Shown here: positions 46,111 through 58,136 of the stretch, piece by piece
Layout of the letters: the number at the start of each line of letters is the position of its first letter
How positions within the stretch are numbered: the stretch's first letter is position 1
DNA from: Mixophyes australis
Taxonomy: Eukaryota; Chordata; Amphibia; Anura; Limnodynastidae
Assembly: GCA_036250195.1 (NCBI GenBank)
Contig: JAVHZZ010000002.1
Location: 64,920,205-64,984,204 of the forward strand
DNA: 64,000 bases
Direction of reading: 5' to 3'
Made by a program: the position numbers and the translations under genes
Notes under the pieces: model-generated
Databases searched by the model: none
Told to the model about the DNA's origin: nothing
The model's input: the letters and a program-made list of their open reading frames with translations, nothing else

Positions 46111-46928
46111 TGTCATGCTTGAGGATCTGTCTGCACCCAGACTGTGTGGTGTCTCTGGAGTTAGTCTGGTGACTTGATACACAAAGCTGGGTGGCCCGAT
46201 TATGTTCCTTTGCATGTAGATGAAAGGACTGGTACAGGTGGTGATAGACTAGCAGAGGAGACCAGGCAGGAACTGGACTGCTGAACGGGAGTGGAACCGG
46301 GATGGAACTGGAATGCTGGAATCGAAGCGGAACCGGAATAATGCTGGAACCGGAATATAACCAGAATGCCAGAAGTGGAATGGAACCGGAATAGTGCTGG
46401 AATGCTGGAACTGGAATGATGCTGGAATGCTGGAACCGGAATGATGCTGGAATGCAGGAGCCGGAATGCAGACTGCACTGTCCAAGCTGGAACAAATAGG
46501 AAAGACTGCAGACTGCTGGGAACCAGGTTGGCATTTGGAAAAACAACATTGCACTGGCAACAGGTAAGGGCTCCAGGAAGTTCTTTTATACTAGTTGTTG
46601 ATTCCTGACTGGAGACTGCGGCCAGCTGGGCAGAAGCAGCACTCTTGAGTTGCTGAAATGGATCAGGTGACTATATCCAAGATGGCAACTCCCAGGAACT
46701 GGTTTTAGAGGAAAACCTGAAGTGGAGGCTGCTATCCCCTGATTGGCTGAGATGAATCAGGTGATCGAATCAAAGATGGCAGCGCCCATACCCTGATTCT
46801 GGAGTGGAGACAGACTGGGCAGCATCTTGCAGAGAGATCTGAAACCAGAAGAGTCTGAGGACCGCAGGGACAGCTTGGAAAGACAGCGGAGAGGTTACTG
46901 ACAGGACCTGAGAGCCTGGTGTGTGACA
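46111..46928. mobile_element. LTR-like element in the loop of the inverted repeat (tentative)
   Basis: The segment starts TGTCATGC and ends GTGTGACA, a TG...CA pair with short inverted termini. The flanking 5-mers ATTTC and CCTTC match only in the last three bases, so the duplication is weak. Inside, 46285-46465 is an irregular array of CTGGAATG/CTGGAACCGGAAT words, and two similar blocks (ATCAGGTGA ... AAGATGGCA) lie near 46662 and 46755. No coding sequence. Confidence 0.35.
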
Positions 46929-47211
46929 CCTTCTTATTGCCCCTATCAACTCAATTCTAGAACTATCGTAAAAGCTAATCAGCACAGTACTTAACACTTG
47001 TACTTTTTCCATAGCCTTAAACAGTATCTTCCTTCTCACAACTAATCTTATTTCCAGCTCCTCCCTACGGCTCTACATCACCACTATCCACCTACAAGAC
47101 ACCACACAAAATACTGCACGGCAACCAACAAGCTTAGTATCTGTCTAGTTTTCTAGTCTGACTAGGTGGAGGACACCGTGCTGCTACACACACACTACCA
47201 CCTATTACAGA

Positions 47212-47584
47212 TAACAGCATTAGCATATTAGTATTGTCCGATAACACAGACTAAGGCAATATCATTGTAAAACAAGAATGCAAAATATCACACCCAGGAA
47301 TTATTTTCAAGATGGTCATGCAGTTCACAAAAATGCTGAAAGTCAGGTTTTCTAGGTAATGATTGTTTCACCCCTGCTCATACCTATGACTGTAGATGTA
47401 CAATGTCCTGGCACATTGCTGACCCAATATAATATGGCATCTTGCAATCTAAATAGGGTTTATACAGTATTTATGGTCTAATTTTACCATTTATCCAAAC
47501 AATAAATATTAATATAAAAGCCTAAATATGTAAATTCACTAGTGTGAATATGATCCCTAACAGCATCCAGTAAAGAAAACATCT
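47212..47584 (-). repeat. Right arm of the long inverted repeat
   Basis: Complement of the left arm: AACAGCATTAGCATATTAGT at the inner side and AGCATCCAGTAAAGAAAAC at the outer side. It lacks about 13 bases present in the left arm around CAACAAGTTTCCTCGG. Confidence 0.9.
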
Positions 47585-48454
47585 CATTCATTTTAGGTAA
47601 AACCACTTGGCTGTGCCTTCTCTCTACCTTTATAGATGTCCGTGTGGGGTCTTAGAGAGCAGAGAAACTCCATAACCCTGGTGAAAAAATTGGACAGGTA
47701 TTTCTTTCAGAGACCGCGGCCTATAAAGCAAATCTCCCTTCTGCCCCAGCTCAGACTACAGTATATATAAGGGACACCAGACCTGTTATATCTGGAATAT
47801 AGGAGACCAATGAGGAAGCAAGGTCTCTATGTCCTGACCAGCCGTTGCAGGTAGTGTGTTTGAAGGTAACACACGCCATTTATGCAGGGGAGGGCTGACA
47901 AATTTTAGTCCAGGGGGGTAAGACTCAACTCAGCAGCCTATTAGGAACATTTTAAAGGAAAAAAAAAATGCAGGTGGCCCAGTGACCCAGCCCAAAATAG
48001 CCCACTATGGGACCGACCTGGGGGGCAGATGCCCCCCTGCCCAGCCCCTTTGCCGCTGCATTTATGTGACTGCAGCTCCTCCTGCAGAGGACTCAGATTG
48101 TCCAGTCCAAGTAAAAAAAAAGCTGAAAATAATACTTCCAATCTGCTTTACTGGACTGGACAGAATCTTCCAGCTGAACATATCGGAGAACACAGCCAAT
48201 TAAATCACTTAGAACCTGTAACCCCGCACAGGCCACTTTAAATGGCCAAGTCCACCTTGTATTGGAAATAGGTTAACAACATCTTAATTATACCATAACT
48301 TATAAGAGGGATTGTCACGATGATAAAGATCGAGAGATACAAAATTGTGCAAAACTACATTGATTTAAGACAGAGCGGTATATGATACATGACACTTCTA
48401 GCTGGAAATGCCAATCTCATACACATTGGAGAATAAAAACATATGATCTCTAAC
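47585..48454. other. No host exon seen; part of a dispersed repeat near 47885-48080
   Basis: GGGGGGCAGATGCCCCCCTG (48018-48037) is a short palindrome. Together with GCAGGGGAGGGCTGACAAAT (47886) it has the look of one end of an old DNA-transposon copy; the other end was not located. The rest is unremarkable. Confidence 0.35.
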
Positions 48455-48574
48455 CTGTTGGGCGACTTCTCCATTAACAATAGGTGCAGGAAGAAGAGGA
48501 ATCTCAGTTGTTAGCAGCGGAGTGCTGTCCAGGGGTGGAGGATGATGCTCAGCCATCATGGATAAAACATACAT
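48455..48574 (-). CDS. FNDC3A: FNDC3A-like, N-terminal 40 codons (first coding exon)
   Basis: The segment opens MYVLSMMAEHHPPPLDSTP and closes PAPIVNGEVAQQ. As I recall the human proteins, FNDC3A starts MAEHPPLLDTT and reaches APIV...TQQ, while FNDC3B starts MYVTMMMTDQ and reaches LVNGDAAQQ. The MAEH, LDST and APIV matches favour FNDC3A. In both human proteins QQ is followed by VILVQVNPG, which should be the next exon at lower coordinates. FNDC3 proteins carry a proline-rich N-terminus, a series of fibronectin type III domains and a C-terminal membrane anchor; only the very N-terminus is here. Alternative starts are the ATGs at 48559 and 48556. A TAA directly upstream of the 48574 ATG sets the longest frame. 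Gene identity rests on this short match plus the splice sites. Confidence 0.75.
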
Positions 48575-48595
48575 TTACAAGATCGGCTTTAATCC
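48455..48595 (-). other. FNDC3A: Host exon (probably exon 2 of FNDC3A): 5' UTR end plus first coding segment
   Basis: On the minus strand the exon is preceded by CTTTCCTTCTCCTGTGTAG, a strong acceptor, and followed by CAACAG|GTTAGA, a donor. The first 21 bases (48595-48575) are untranslated and include an in-frame TAA just before the start codon. The remaining 120 bases are coding and end exactly between codons (phase 0). Confidence 0.8.
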
Positions 48596-50044
48596 CTACA
48601 CAGGAGAAGGAAAGATAGAAAACACGGCATCTATTACATGTGTTTCATAACTTAAATGTACAACAGCTTTCAATAATCCGAAATTATGGCTTGTTCTTCG
48701 AAGTAAAAGGCTAGCAGATATTTTTATTCTACACAAGGGCCAGCAACAAAGGAGTATTATTTAATGTTTATTAAAAATATACTGCGACTGTAAACGGGTG
48801 GGAGTAACAAGGCTATTGACGAGTCAACAAAATTGAGGTGATTGGCTTTTTTAGGGTTTGGGCAACATTCATATTGTATGGCATATAAGTATGAGCATGT
48901 AGCGCCCATTAAAGAAAAGCGTCAGTGTCATTCAGGCTCTCAGGGGGCACAACCTTTCTTTTTTTGTACCGCTGAATTCTATTCACATATAAATTTTATT
49001 TTAGAAGGGGTCCAGTAGGAACTCTTCCAGGTGTCCCTGCATCTCAGCATTTAAGACCACTTGTAATAGTGATCAAATCCCAGTTGCCAGCGAGACGTCG
49101 CTCACTATTACAAGTGATTGCTTGGTGTGCAGTAGTGACTTTCATTGGGTCAACCACTTTCTGGAGGAAATCTCTGGTCAGATCACAATATCACCAGGTT
49201 TCCATCAGGGTGGCAGCGACACATTGATCTCTTTATTGTGCTGATCGTGTGTTTGACAACAAACTAACTCAGCTCCCAGGCACATTACTGGAACTGGTGG
49301 CTGTTAATGGCAGTACCGGTCTGGCAGGAGCTCCTGCCCATCATTCAATTGAACATAGATCTACTCTCTGATGCGATGAAGCCCAAAGCAACAAACAAAG
49401 ATGTACAATTGGTGGACAGGAATAAATATCACGCTATGTTAAATGCAATTTTTTTTTTTTTTAATGCAGTCTATCAATATAGGGTTTTAGAATCAGAATC
49501 TGCTGCCCACTTTAACGTGCCAGATATCTGGGGGAAGCCAAGCCCAAAACACAAAATAATAGGAATGTTAGGGCAGCCACACAGGGCAATATCTTGGACA
49601 TCACAAATGAGTGACCCATTTGGACAAGACCTGGTCTCGCGAGGCTTGGGCTGAGCAACCAGATTACTTCCAGCATCACTTGGTCAGTAAGTGCAGTTGA
49701 AAAATGAGCCCAATAGCATCACCTATGATCAAACTCATAATTTACCAACATATCTGACAATGATGCTATAGAATTATCTTTGGGCATGGCGTTGGAACCA
49801 CATACTTGATTATTGGCCAATTGCCTGATGATGCTGCAGATACCACAGATTGTTTGGCCATTATTATCAAGGGAATGGGGGGGGGGGGGGGGAGAAGACT
49901 AATAATCAAATTAGAATACATGTAAGGAACGCACACACAAAATAATAGTAATGGAGAGGTTCATAATATGACCTTATAATTTAACAAAAAATATTTTTTA
50001 TTGTGGAAGGGTCCCTTAAATAAGCTTTTATGACCGCATTCCTC
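48596..50044. other. No gene seen; short hairpin and G-run
   Basis: TCACTATTACAAGTG (49102-49116) is the exact complement of CACTTGTAATAGTGA (49058-49072), a 15-bp stem with a 29-nt loop. A run of about 15 G lies at 49877-49892. If 48455-48595 is exon 2, this is the upstream intron. Confidence 0.5.
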
Positions 50045-50765
50045 GAATAAATCATTAATTTACAAGACGCCACATAAATCTGCAGTGCCGTACAGTGGGG
50101 AAGTAGAGCATAGAACAAAGGAAGCAGAATACTTTGCATAAGACTTAATAGGAAAGGTTTATAACATGCAGGAGAAAAGGAACGTACAGCTGGAGGAGGT
50201 GACAGCACACAAGCCAATAGGAAGAAGAGCCCTGCTCTTATTGGGGAGGGGCAAGGTTGGAGCATTTCATGCACTGGAGGCTAGCGGAGAGTTTGATTGG
50301 ACGTGGGATTGTGTTGCAAAGACCTGTAACAGCGCAGGAGATGTCTTGGAAGCGGGAGAGTGATGTGGTTATTAGTAGGGAGTTCGGAGATCGGTCGCTG
50401 CAGAACAGAGAAGGTGTGAGGGAGTTTGTATTGGGGAGTTTGAAAATGTATGGGGTGGAGGGGAACTTGATGGTAAGGAGATTGAATTGGATTCTATAGG
50501 CAATGAGGAACCAGTGTAGAGCTTGGCAGAGCTTGGCAGAGCTGGGAAGCAACAGCAGAGGAATAATTTTCCGCAGCGTTGAGGATGGATTAAAGTGGAA
50601 AGGGGAGGGTGAGAGGGAGGCCAGACAGGAAGGAATTGCGGTAGTCAAGGTGAGAGATAGTGAGAGAGTGGATAAGAGTTTTATTAGCGTCATGGGTGAG
50701 AAGGGGCCTAATCCTGGCAAGTTCACCAAGTACCATGATGAATAATCTGCCAAAGCTCCGCTCAC
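50045..50765 (-). pseudogene. L2 ORF2 C-terminal fragment with 3' UTR
   Basis: Minus-strand pieces in order: ELARIRPLLTHDANKTLIHS, LTISHLDYRNSFLSGLPL, then after frame changes LCQALHWFLIAYRIQFNLLT and SRFQDISCAVTGLCNTIPRP. This is the thumb and C-terminus of L2 ORF2. TTTACAAGACGCCACATAAA at the left end is the L2 3' UTR. Frameshifts show it is dead. Confidence 0.8.
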
Positions 50766-51634
50766 ATGAAAAGCAAGAAAACAATAAAATCACTTTTAAA
50801 TCTTTCTGCTAAAATCTGTTTATCAGTTTCAAAACACATTTATATTTAATTGTTAAACAACTATACTTGAGCACAGTATTAACTTGCAGTTATGGAAAGT
50901 TTTTCCAATTCCAAAATCAATTAAGCTGCTGATAACAGTGTTGGCATTTTTTATAAATACACAGATACAATATCTCACAAACTATTCATAGAATAGGTAA
51001 ACTGCAGAGAAATAAATTTTCCATTATTCACAGGTAAACAGCTCATTACGTTGGAACACTGCAGAGAACCTGATTTCAGGAAGATTAAGGGTATTTGTGC
51101 TTGTGTACGTTTTTGCTGTTAATTTGAAGCATTAAATAAATTGCTGGTTGAAACCATCACAGAAAACTTTTGTAAAAAAATATTAAAATTGATTTCACAC
51201 TTAATTGTCACAGAAAATAATTTAAATTCCTTTCATGCTTTTGGGTGCTAATGGTGGCATTTTGCTTTCACTCGTATGAACATGGCTGTTTTGCCACCTA
51301 TTAACTTGCAGTCCATGATAACAAAAACAAACAAACAATGAAGTTAATAAATGAAGATGGAACCCAATGGATTCATTATCAAGTCAAACACATAGGCAGA
51401 TTGGAAGAATATCACCTACTATAACCCACATTAACATTAGTAGTTACCACAGAAGTCTATAACCATATAATGTCACATGGTCACAGACTTTTATACATGA
51501 CATTTGACTTCAAGGCGTATTTTTATATTCCTACACAAGCACTCATTGAACGCTGAACATGTCTCAACCACACACTGAGGATGCACCCATTCCTGGGCAG
51601 AACCAATAGCTGTGCAAATGTAGGCAGCACACTA
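50766..51634. other. No gene seen
   Basis: AT-rich unique sequence. Confidence 0.45.
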
Positions 51635-51987
51635 TCATCATCATCATTTATTTATATAGCGCCACTGATTCCGCAGCGCTGTACAGAGAACTCATTCACA
51701 TCAGTCCCTGCCCCATTGGAGCTTACAGTCTAAATGCCCTAACATTACACACACACAGACAGACAGACAGCCAGCCAGACAGACTAGGGTCAATTTTTGA
51801 TAGCAGCCAATTAACCTACCAGTATGTTTTTGGAGTGTGGGAGGAACCCGAAGCACCCGGAGGAAACCCACGCAAACACAGGGAGAATATACAAACTCCT
51901 CACAGATAAGGCCATGGACGGGAATTGAACTCATGACCCCAGTGCTGTAAGGCAGAAGTGCTAACCACTGAGCCACCGTGCTGCCCC
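51635..51987 (-). mobile_element. tRNA-derived SINE with L2-like tail, minus strand (best-preserved copy)
   Basis: On the minus strand: GCACGGTGGCTCAGTGGTTA (A box TGGCTCAGTGG), GGTCATGAGTTCAATTCCCG (B box GTTCAATTC), a central part with TTTCCTCCGGGTGCTTCGGG and CTGGTAGGTTAATTGGCTGC, then a tail (TAAGCTCCAATGGGGCAGGG, AGCGCTGCGGAATCAGTGGC, GCTATATAAATAAATGATG). The tail matches the L2-type 3' end. CACTA on both sides (51630-51634 and 51987-51991) may be the target duplication. It is a SINE, not a functional tRNA gene. Confidence 0.88.
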
Positions 51988-53604
51988 ACTAGGAGCCGAT
52001 GCCTTATGCATATTGTTCCTGAAGTGCCCCAGGAACGTCACTGGGTCCTAGTGCATTGGCTGAATCCCCCCCCCCCCCCCCCCTATATTGGTGTCGCCCA
52101 CATCTTATCACTTTACTCTGTGTAAGCGTCACTCAGGCACTTCATGACCAATATGTAGGAGAAACACTGATCCGTAATGTGCTCCTGAGGTTGTAACATC
52201 ACTACTCAGTTTATAGAAACATTTACAGGCTACAAACATCATAACATCACTTGGGTGTTAACATTCTTAAAATGGTTATATAAACTTTGAGGACTAGGTA
52301 TTGTATTCACCATCTAAGATATGGATTTGTAATTGAGAATTTATCAGTAAGAGTAAGCCATTTATAGCAATACTCTGCTTATGTGCATCCAGCAAAAAAG
52401 CTTCTCTCATTTCTGTGGTTGGTGTTCTAAAGCCAGAATTAGTCCTTCTCTAAATGTTCTGTGTCTACAAATGACTGGTTTTGAAAGGGCCTCTCGGATC
52501 AGCTAGGGAGATGGAAGTCAGGGATCAATAAACTTATTTGCAAATGTTGTCACCTGGAAAATGTATTGTCCTTTACCGGTTTCAGCAGTTGTGCACAATA
52601 CCTCTCTTTAAATATTTACTCTCCTCTCACAGATGTCTGGGTGTAATGATCAGCATTAATCACGTTACAAAGAGGGTGGTACATAATTGCTTCACATTTA
52701 CATCATAGGGGATGTCTCAAGACTCATTTATCACAGTCATTTGTTTGAAGCTAAACTCTCCATTAACCATTTTCACATGTCCCTTGGAACGCACATTACT
52801 ATGCTGCAAACATTAACCAATTACAGCCCAATATACTATTGCAAAAAGCTCATATTCAACTCTTCTCTGTCCTCGGTGCTGTTTACATTGTATCATTGCA
52901 TCATTAGTGAGAGGAACCTGCTACAGGGGAATCAGTAGAGTACATCAAAATATACAGTTATGTCCAAAGACAGAGACTGTGTTGAACAGAAATTCCCTGT
53001 ACAATTGTGGCAGCAGAGTTATGACTGAAATAAACCCCAAACTTTGTTTTATATACAAATTCCACTGACCAGAGTAGCAGAATAATGAGGGGTTCCATCT
53101 CTAGAACTTGAAACATGGCAGAGCACAAAACCTATTCTCCAGGTAAAAACTTAAGTAGTTTCAGTTTCTAAATCTAACCCACAATAGAGCAACACATGGG
53201 ACCAGGTAATCCGCACATTGTAGAAGAAAAAGGGAGAAACAATGTTATATTACAAACACCAGCAAAGACACATTATTTGTAATAATGGGCGCGTCATCTT
53301 GTACATATTCATGCTAGTGGGGCACTGGCCCATGGACTAGTATTATGTGACCATTGGACTACATGTCACCACCAACAACACAATATGTTAGGGCTTTGTC
53401 CCCCTTTAAAGCTACACTATCACCTAGGAAAATAGTTCTTTAACATGCTCCCCTACTCCAAGCAGAGCACAGGGTATGGCTAGATGCAGCCATTTTTCCT
53501 GAGACCATGTAAATTCTGAAACACTGGATCTGCAAATTAATAAAGCTCAACATTGTTAAATACTGGTCGCTGGGGAAGTGGGAGGCTGTGGTTGTGAGCG
53601 GGGA
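51988..53604. other. No gene seen; C-run at 52068-52083
   Basis: A run of about 16 C interrupts otherwise unique sequence. No exon was recognised. Confidence 0.45.
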
Positions 53605-53605
53605 G

Positions 53606-53653
53606 GACCAACCACAAGCCGCATCCTCTTGATTGTGGCTTGTGATTGGTCCA
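53606..53653. repeat. Hairpin core of a dispersed repeat (second copy)
   Basis: GGACCAACCACAAGCC pairs with GGCTTGTGATTGGTCC. Compare 17610-17682. Confidence 0.4.
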
Positions 53654-53799
53654 CCCACTCAAACACATCTACCATCATTTTTGGCCGGTGCTGAGAGAGA
53701 CAGCACAGTCGCAGGCAATATAACTGCACAGTGCAGCTCCTGATGCTCAGGCGAGATAGAGGGTGCACACTAAAGGTTTTCCTACATGGTAATGCAACT

Positions 53800-53915
53800 T
53801 TAAAATAAACTCTCGTCTCGAAATATCTCCCTACTCGACACCTCCGTTCTGCACAAGATCTACGTCTCTCCTCCACTCTCATCACATCCTCCCATTCTCG
53901 GTTACAGGATTTGTT
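53800..53915 (+). pseudogene. L2 ORF2 C-terminal fragment
   Basis: Reads TLVSKYLPTRHLRSAQDLRL then [15 protein letters not shown], matching the C-terminal part of the L2 ORF2 at 13367-15588 ([20 protein letters not shown]). Only about 38 codons remain. Confidence 0.75.
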
Positions 53916-54949
53916 GACGGAGTTCTCCACTTGTGATAGAATGTTCTAATAGAGTATTTCCAACTAGCCTACAATAACCTGAGGTTATATATATATAGCA
54001 ATATATAATAGTAGTAATGTCTAATAATCCTTGCCAATAGAAATCCACTCCTGAATGGAAAACTTTCGCAATCCACCCAAGCAGATGCTGCTTTTTATCA
54101 GTCACCTTCCTGGCCGCATGTACCAAAATGTTAGTCAGGGGGAAGGAGTGGGGAATTGTTATGTTTTAAAAGAGGTCAATGACTTTGCAAAGCGGCTTTA
54201 TAACATCAGCCATTTTATTCTGTCAATGTCATTGCAATTGGAAACAAGTGGGCCAACTATTGATTAAGGCAAGAATGGGTCATGTCAATGTTTTATATGC
54301 TTTTTAATATTACTAATCCACCAATAGTTTCTAAAATGGCACAATCACAGTTGTCACTTTGTTACATGTATATTTATATATGCTTAGTCTGTCCTTAAAA
54401 GCTCTCCGAAGACTGTAAAAAAATAAATAAAAAATAAATAGTCCTAAATGGATTTCTTCTCACCCCCTACTTTTTGAATAGCTGCGGTTCAAGCTATTTA
54501 ACTTCAACAAGTAATTTCTTATACATTCGTTCCTTCCTGATCCTTCTACTGCGAGTCACAACTATGGCCACATGAACAAAGAATAAAGTGTACTTTTCCT
54601 GATCTTGAGAATATGATCTTTCACTTAAAATAGCAGCCTAAGAGATGCCGGTAAGTGCTGGTAAAGTAGGTCATACTCTGGCAGTATTTCCATATTTAGT
54701 TAATCCAGGCAGACTACTACAACAATGCGTTTAACCAAGTGATAGATAGGCAGAGCTCTCTTCGGTCTTCCAAGCACTCCCCTGCAGCCCCCTGCTCCTT
54801 TATGCTTATGCCCCATTGACCCCACCACTTACTCTCGGCTTTATGGCCTGTCATACACAACTAGAGGCCCCCGCTCTCATCGAACAGAGCTGGGGCAACG
54901 ACAGAGACTTGGGGCAACATAAAAACAGATAAGACTGGACTTATTCTTT
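53916..54949. other. No gene seen
   Basis: Short A/T-rich microsatellite-like patches (53983-54010 and 54415-54440). Nothing else was recognised. Confidence 0.4.
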
Positions 54950-55440
54950 GCCAGGAACAGCCAACGTGGGGTCCTTCAAAGCACTGTTGTACACCTCCTC
55001 TCTAGGTGAACTAATTTACTTGTTTGACCTCTAGGATCACCTCTATACCGATAAGGACTATATCTACCATTCTTCCCCTTCTGTACTATCAACTCTCTTT
55101 CTGCTATATCCACATGTAGGTGCCATTGCTACCTAAAGCTCAACATATCACAAACACAGCTTATAATCTTCACTCCTTGCACCAATTACCTTCAAATCGT
55201 CCTCACAAGTCCGCTGCCTTAGTGTCAACCACTGACTGACATCAAGTCTCTGTTGCCTCCACCTTCTAAATATTGCTAGAATACGTCCTTTTCTTACAAA
55301 AGAAGGAAGCAACTAAAACTCTTATCCATTCCCTCACCCCCACGACTACTGCTACCTCCTTCTATTTATACTCATCCTTAATGCTGTGGCAACGCCTCTC
55401 AGAGGCTCCACATTCCCTGCACCTTTCAGAAAATCCCGAC
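54950..55440 (+). pseudogene. L2 reverse transcriptase fragment, heavily decayed
   Basis: Phrases in three frames follow L2 order: the LGELIYLFDL and LYTDKDYIYHSSPSVLS region (former YADD area), then WVPLLPKAQHI(S)QTQL-like text, then [10 protein letters not shown] near 55265 and TLIHSLTPTTTATSFYL at 55315-55370. Several frameshifts and deletions. No catalytic motif survives. Confidence 0.6.
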
Positions 55441-58133
55441 ATAGCATATTCTGGGTTAAACTAACAGTATCTTTAAAAACACAAACCTTGGTGGTTACAG
55501 AAGTGAAATTACAGCAGTACAGAAATACCAGGATTATAGGAACAGCATTGACATCTCTGTGATAATCGTGGGAACTGTAGTGGATAACGTATTCAATGTA
55601 TATGGGCGATAAACTGGACACAAGCAAAGCTCCGCACACTATCCCATAATGTGAGCTAACATGTACACTGAGCTCCATCACAATATCTTTGTTAAATATA
55701 GTTGTAGCCTCCTATAACTACCTGTAATTTATTTGAATAAAAATATATGATTTTAATGCTCCATGACTAATCCTGTAGAGAATCTAATTTAAATCAAAAA
55801 GCTATTATATTAAGTGGGATGTTTCTGATTAAGTAATAAATGGACACTGAAGGATGTTTAAACATTAACATATTGATGAATGTAATGCTTATTACCGGTA
55901 ATGAACCTCTAATTTCAGAATACTTGAATGTTGTATGTCATCTCAGTTAACAATCTTCTAATCGCCAAACATTTGGAATTTAAATGTCACTTTCCAAGAC
56001 TTCTGACAGCCAAAACCAAGGCTAAGCTAATGTTAAACGCATAGTAAAGATTCCTAATTATTAGAGGAAAGAGAAACCGTATCTCACCAAATTCTACTGC
56101 CGAGTAGTTTCTAGATCATCAGCAATGCTCGGTCTGCCCATCTGTCCAAGTGGTAGAGCAGTGATGACAGAACAGGCAGCTGGAGGAATCGGTGCTCACT
56201 TTTAGATGTAACATTATATAATATGAGCAATTTATAGATTAAACAGTCCATCTCCTGCAATATCTTGTATCATGCCCCAGCACACAATCTTACCAGTATT
56301 GTTTACACTGGTAATTCTACAGTCTTGTGCACCCCTACAGATGGTACTTAATTATACTCTGGGTACTGCTCTCGTGAATGGTTTATTCTGTCCAATTAAA
56401 AACATGATTTCATAGATCATGGACAGTTTTAAAGATAAAAAGATGGGGGATTGTTTGGGTGCATTTGGCAGGAACTTCAGTGAGCAAGACAGCTGAACTT
56501 GCTAATATTTTGCATAAGCAATAATGCCTAAGGTGGAGCCTGCATGGGAAACCAGTGAGCAGAGGTGCATATTCCAGGATCATGAACCGCTCATCGAACC
56601 AGGAAATGTACATTTGCGAGTTCAGTGGTGCAAAGAGCACTAACAACAGACTACAGAGCGGAGGAAGGAGATATGATCAAACTAATCAACCGTCACTGAC
56701 CAACAGGCAAGTTTTCATGAGTGACACCAACCTACTGAACTCTACAGCCCTGTGTGCTGGTTTCCAACAATAAAGAGTTCTAATGATTCCATGTTGTCCT
56801 GGTATATTTTGGGTGCATTTAGTCCCATATAAGGCAAGGTCAAAGCTACACGCTAATAAATGATAGTGGTCATCTTCACCCTCCAAAGCTTCCCATGGAT
56901 GCAAAAATGTTATGATCTTTAACCAAATCATTGAAGGGGCTCACACACCATGGTTATTTGTGCTGCTGTCGTATTCAGTGAGAGCTTACAATCACTACGT
57001 ATAAGGCACACAAACAATCTAATATAACAATATAACACTGTCTGGGTTTTCCATTGCGCTGACTTTTTATTTCTACTGCAGATAACATAGATCGTTGAAA
57101 TGCTGTTATCTACTGGGAAAAGGGTAAATGCAATTGCTATGGATTACCAGCAGAATCATCAATGCCTCATAACGCTACAAGCAGTGAGTGTGCAGGGTCA
57201 TGCATTAAAGACACTGCAGAACTCTAGGTGCACACTATTTTACATTTACCTAATTTTTACTCTGCCCCTTATCTACTGAACATTTTGCATTATTGTTTTT
57301 GAAATGCTGTGTATTACATGAAATAACTACTGTAAACACATAACTAATAGAAGCAGACAGAAAATACCGAGCTTGGCACACTGGCTTTGAAGAAATGCAC
57401 CTTGTAAATTGGTGGATTCATACATAGGGGCAGGGACAATGACATCCCATTTGCCCATATGACCACATTCCTAGATTTCTGACCTCTAGGAATCCCCCCA
57501 CCCCACCCCCAGGTGTTCTGGTCTGGGTGTGACAGTTCAGAGTGGGGGACTCTGTCCTACCTCTATGACCGTGGGCTTTTATGTCCCGCCACTCGGAAAG
57601 CTGGATGTATATCCGTTCACTGCTGCCCTACAGAGCCTGGCAGTACCTGCCATTCGTGTAGCAATGAATGGGTGTTTGATGAGTGGAGGTAAGGGGCAAC
57701 CTAGCCCCAAACTTTGGCGTATGTCTACAAGACCCATTTATGACACCTCCCTAAAGATGTGTGTAGGGGGAGGGAGTGGTCAACAATTTAGTCGGGAGGT
57801 AATACTTTTAAAAATAACAAAAAACACAAAGAGCTGTATTGGAGTGTAAGGTTAATGCTGAACAATCTGTTGTACTTTAGAAAAGTTTCATTTCAGATGT
57901 TTCAGTGATTCTCCACAATCTTTCTAGGCCACGTACAAGTATACGGCCTCTTATACCCAAACCTGGTATTCATAAGTCTCCAAAAATCATTAACACCATT
58001 CAGCAAGCATCCACAATTAAAATATTACTGAATTCTGATCGTTCCAGCTGCCCACATACACACAAACAATTTTTAAGCAGCGGATGAAAAACGAATACAA
58101 ACTTTTCAACTGTCTTTTGGATTAGACTGCAAC
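55441..58133. other. No host exon seen; possible repeat segment 56410-56850
   Basis: Near 56690-56800 the text CAACAGGCAAGTTTTCATGA ... CCAACAATAAAGAGTTCTAA has a poly(A) signal and a repeat-like look, with GGGTGCATTT both at 56458 and 56811. Boundaries and class are unknown. The remainder is unremarkable. Confidence 0.3.
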
Positions 58134-58136
58134 TTA

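Noticed and set aside
49307..49654. 115-codon open frame
   Set aside because: No family resemblance; includes a T-run coding poly-Phe; no conserved motif or splice sites.
51925..51990. tRNA gene on the minus strand
   Set aside because: A-box and B-box words are present, but no cloverleaf can be drawn, and the sequence continues into a SINE body repeated at three other places.
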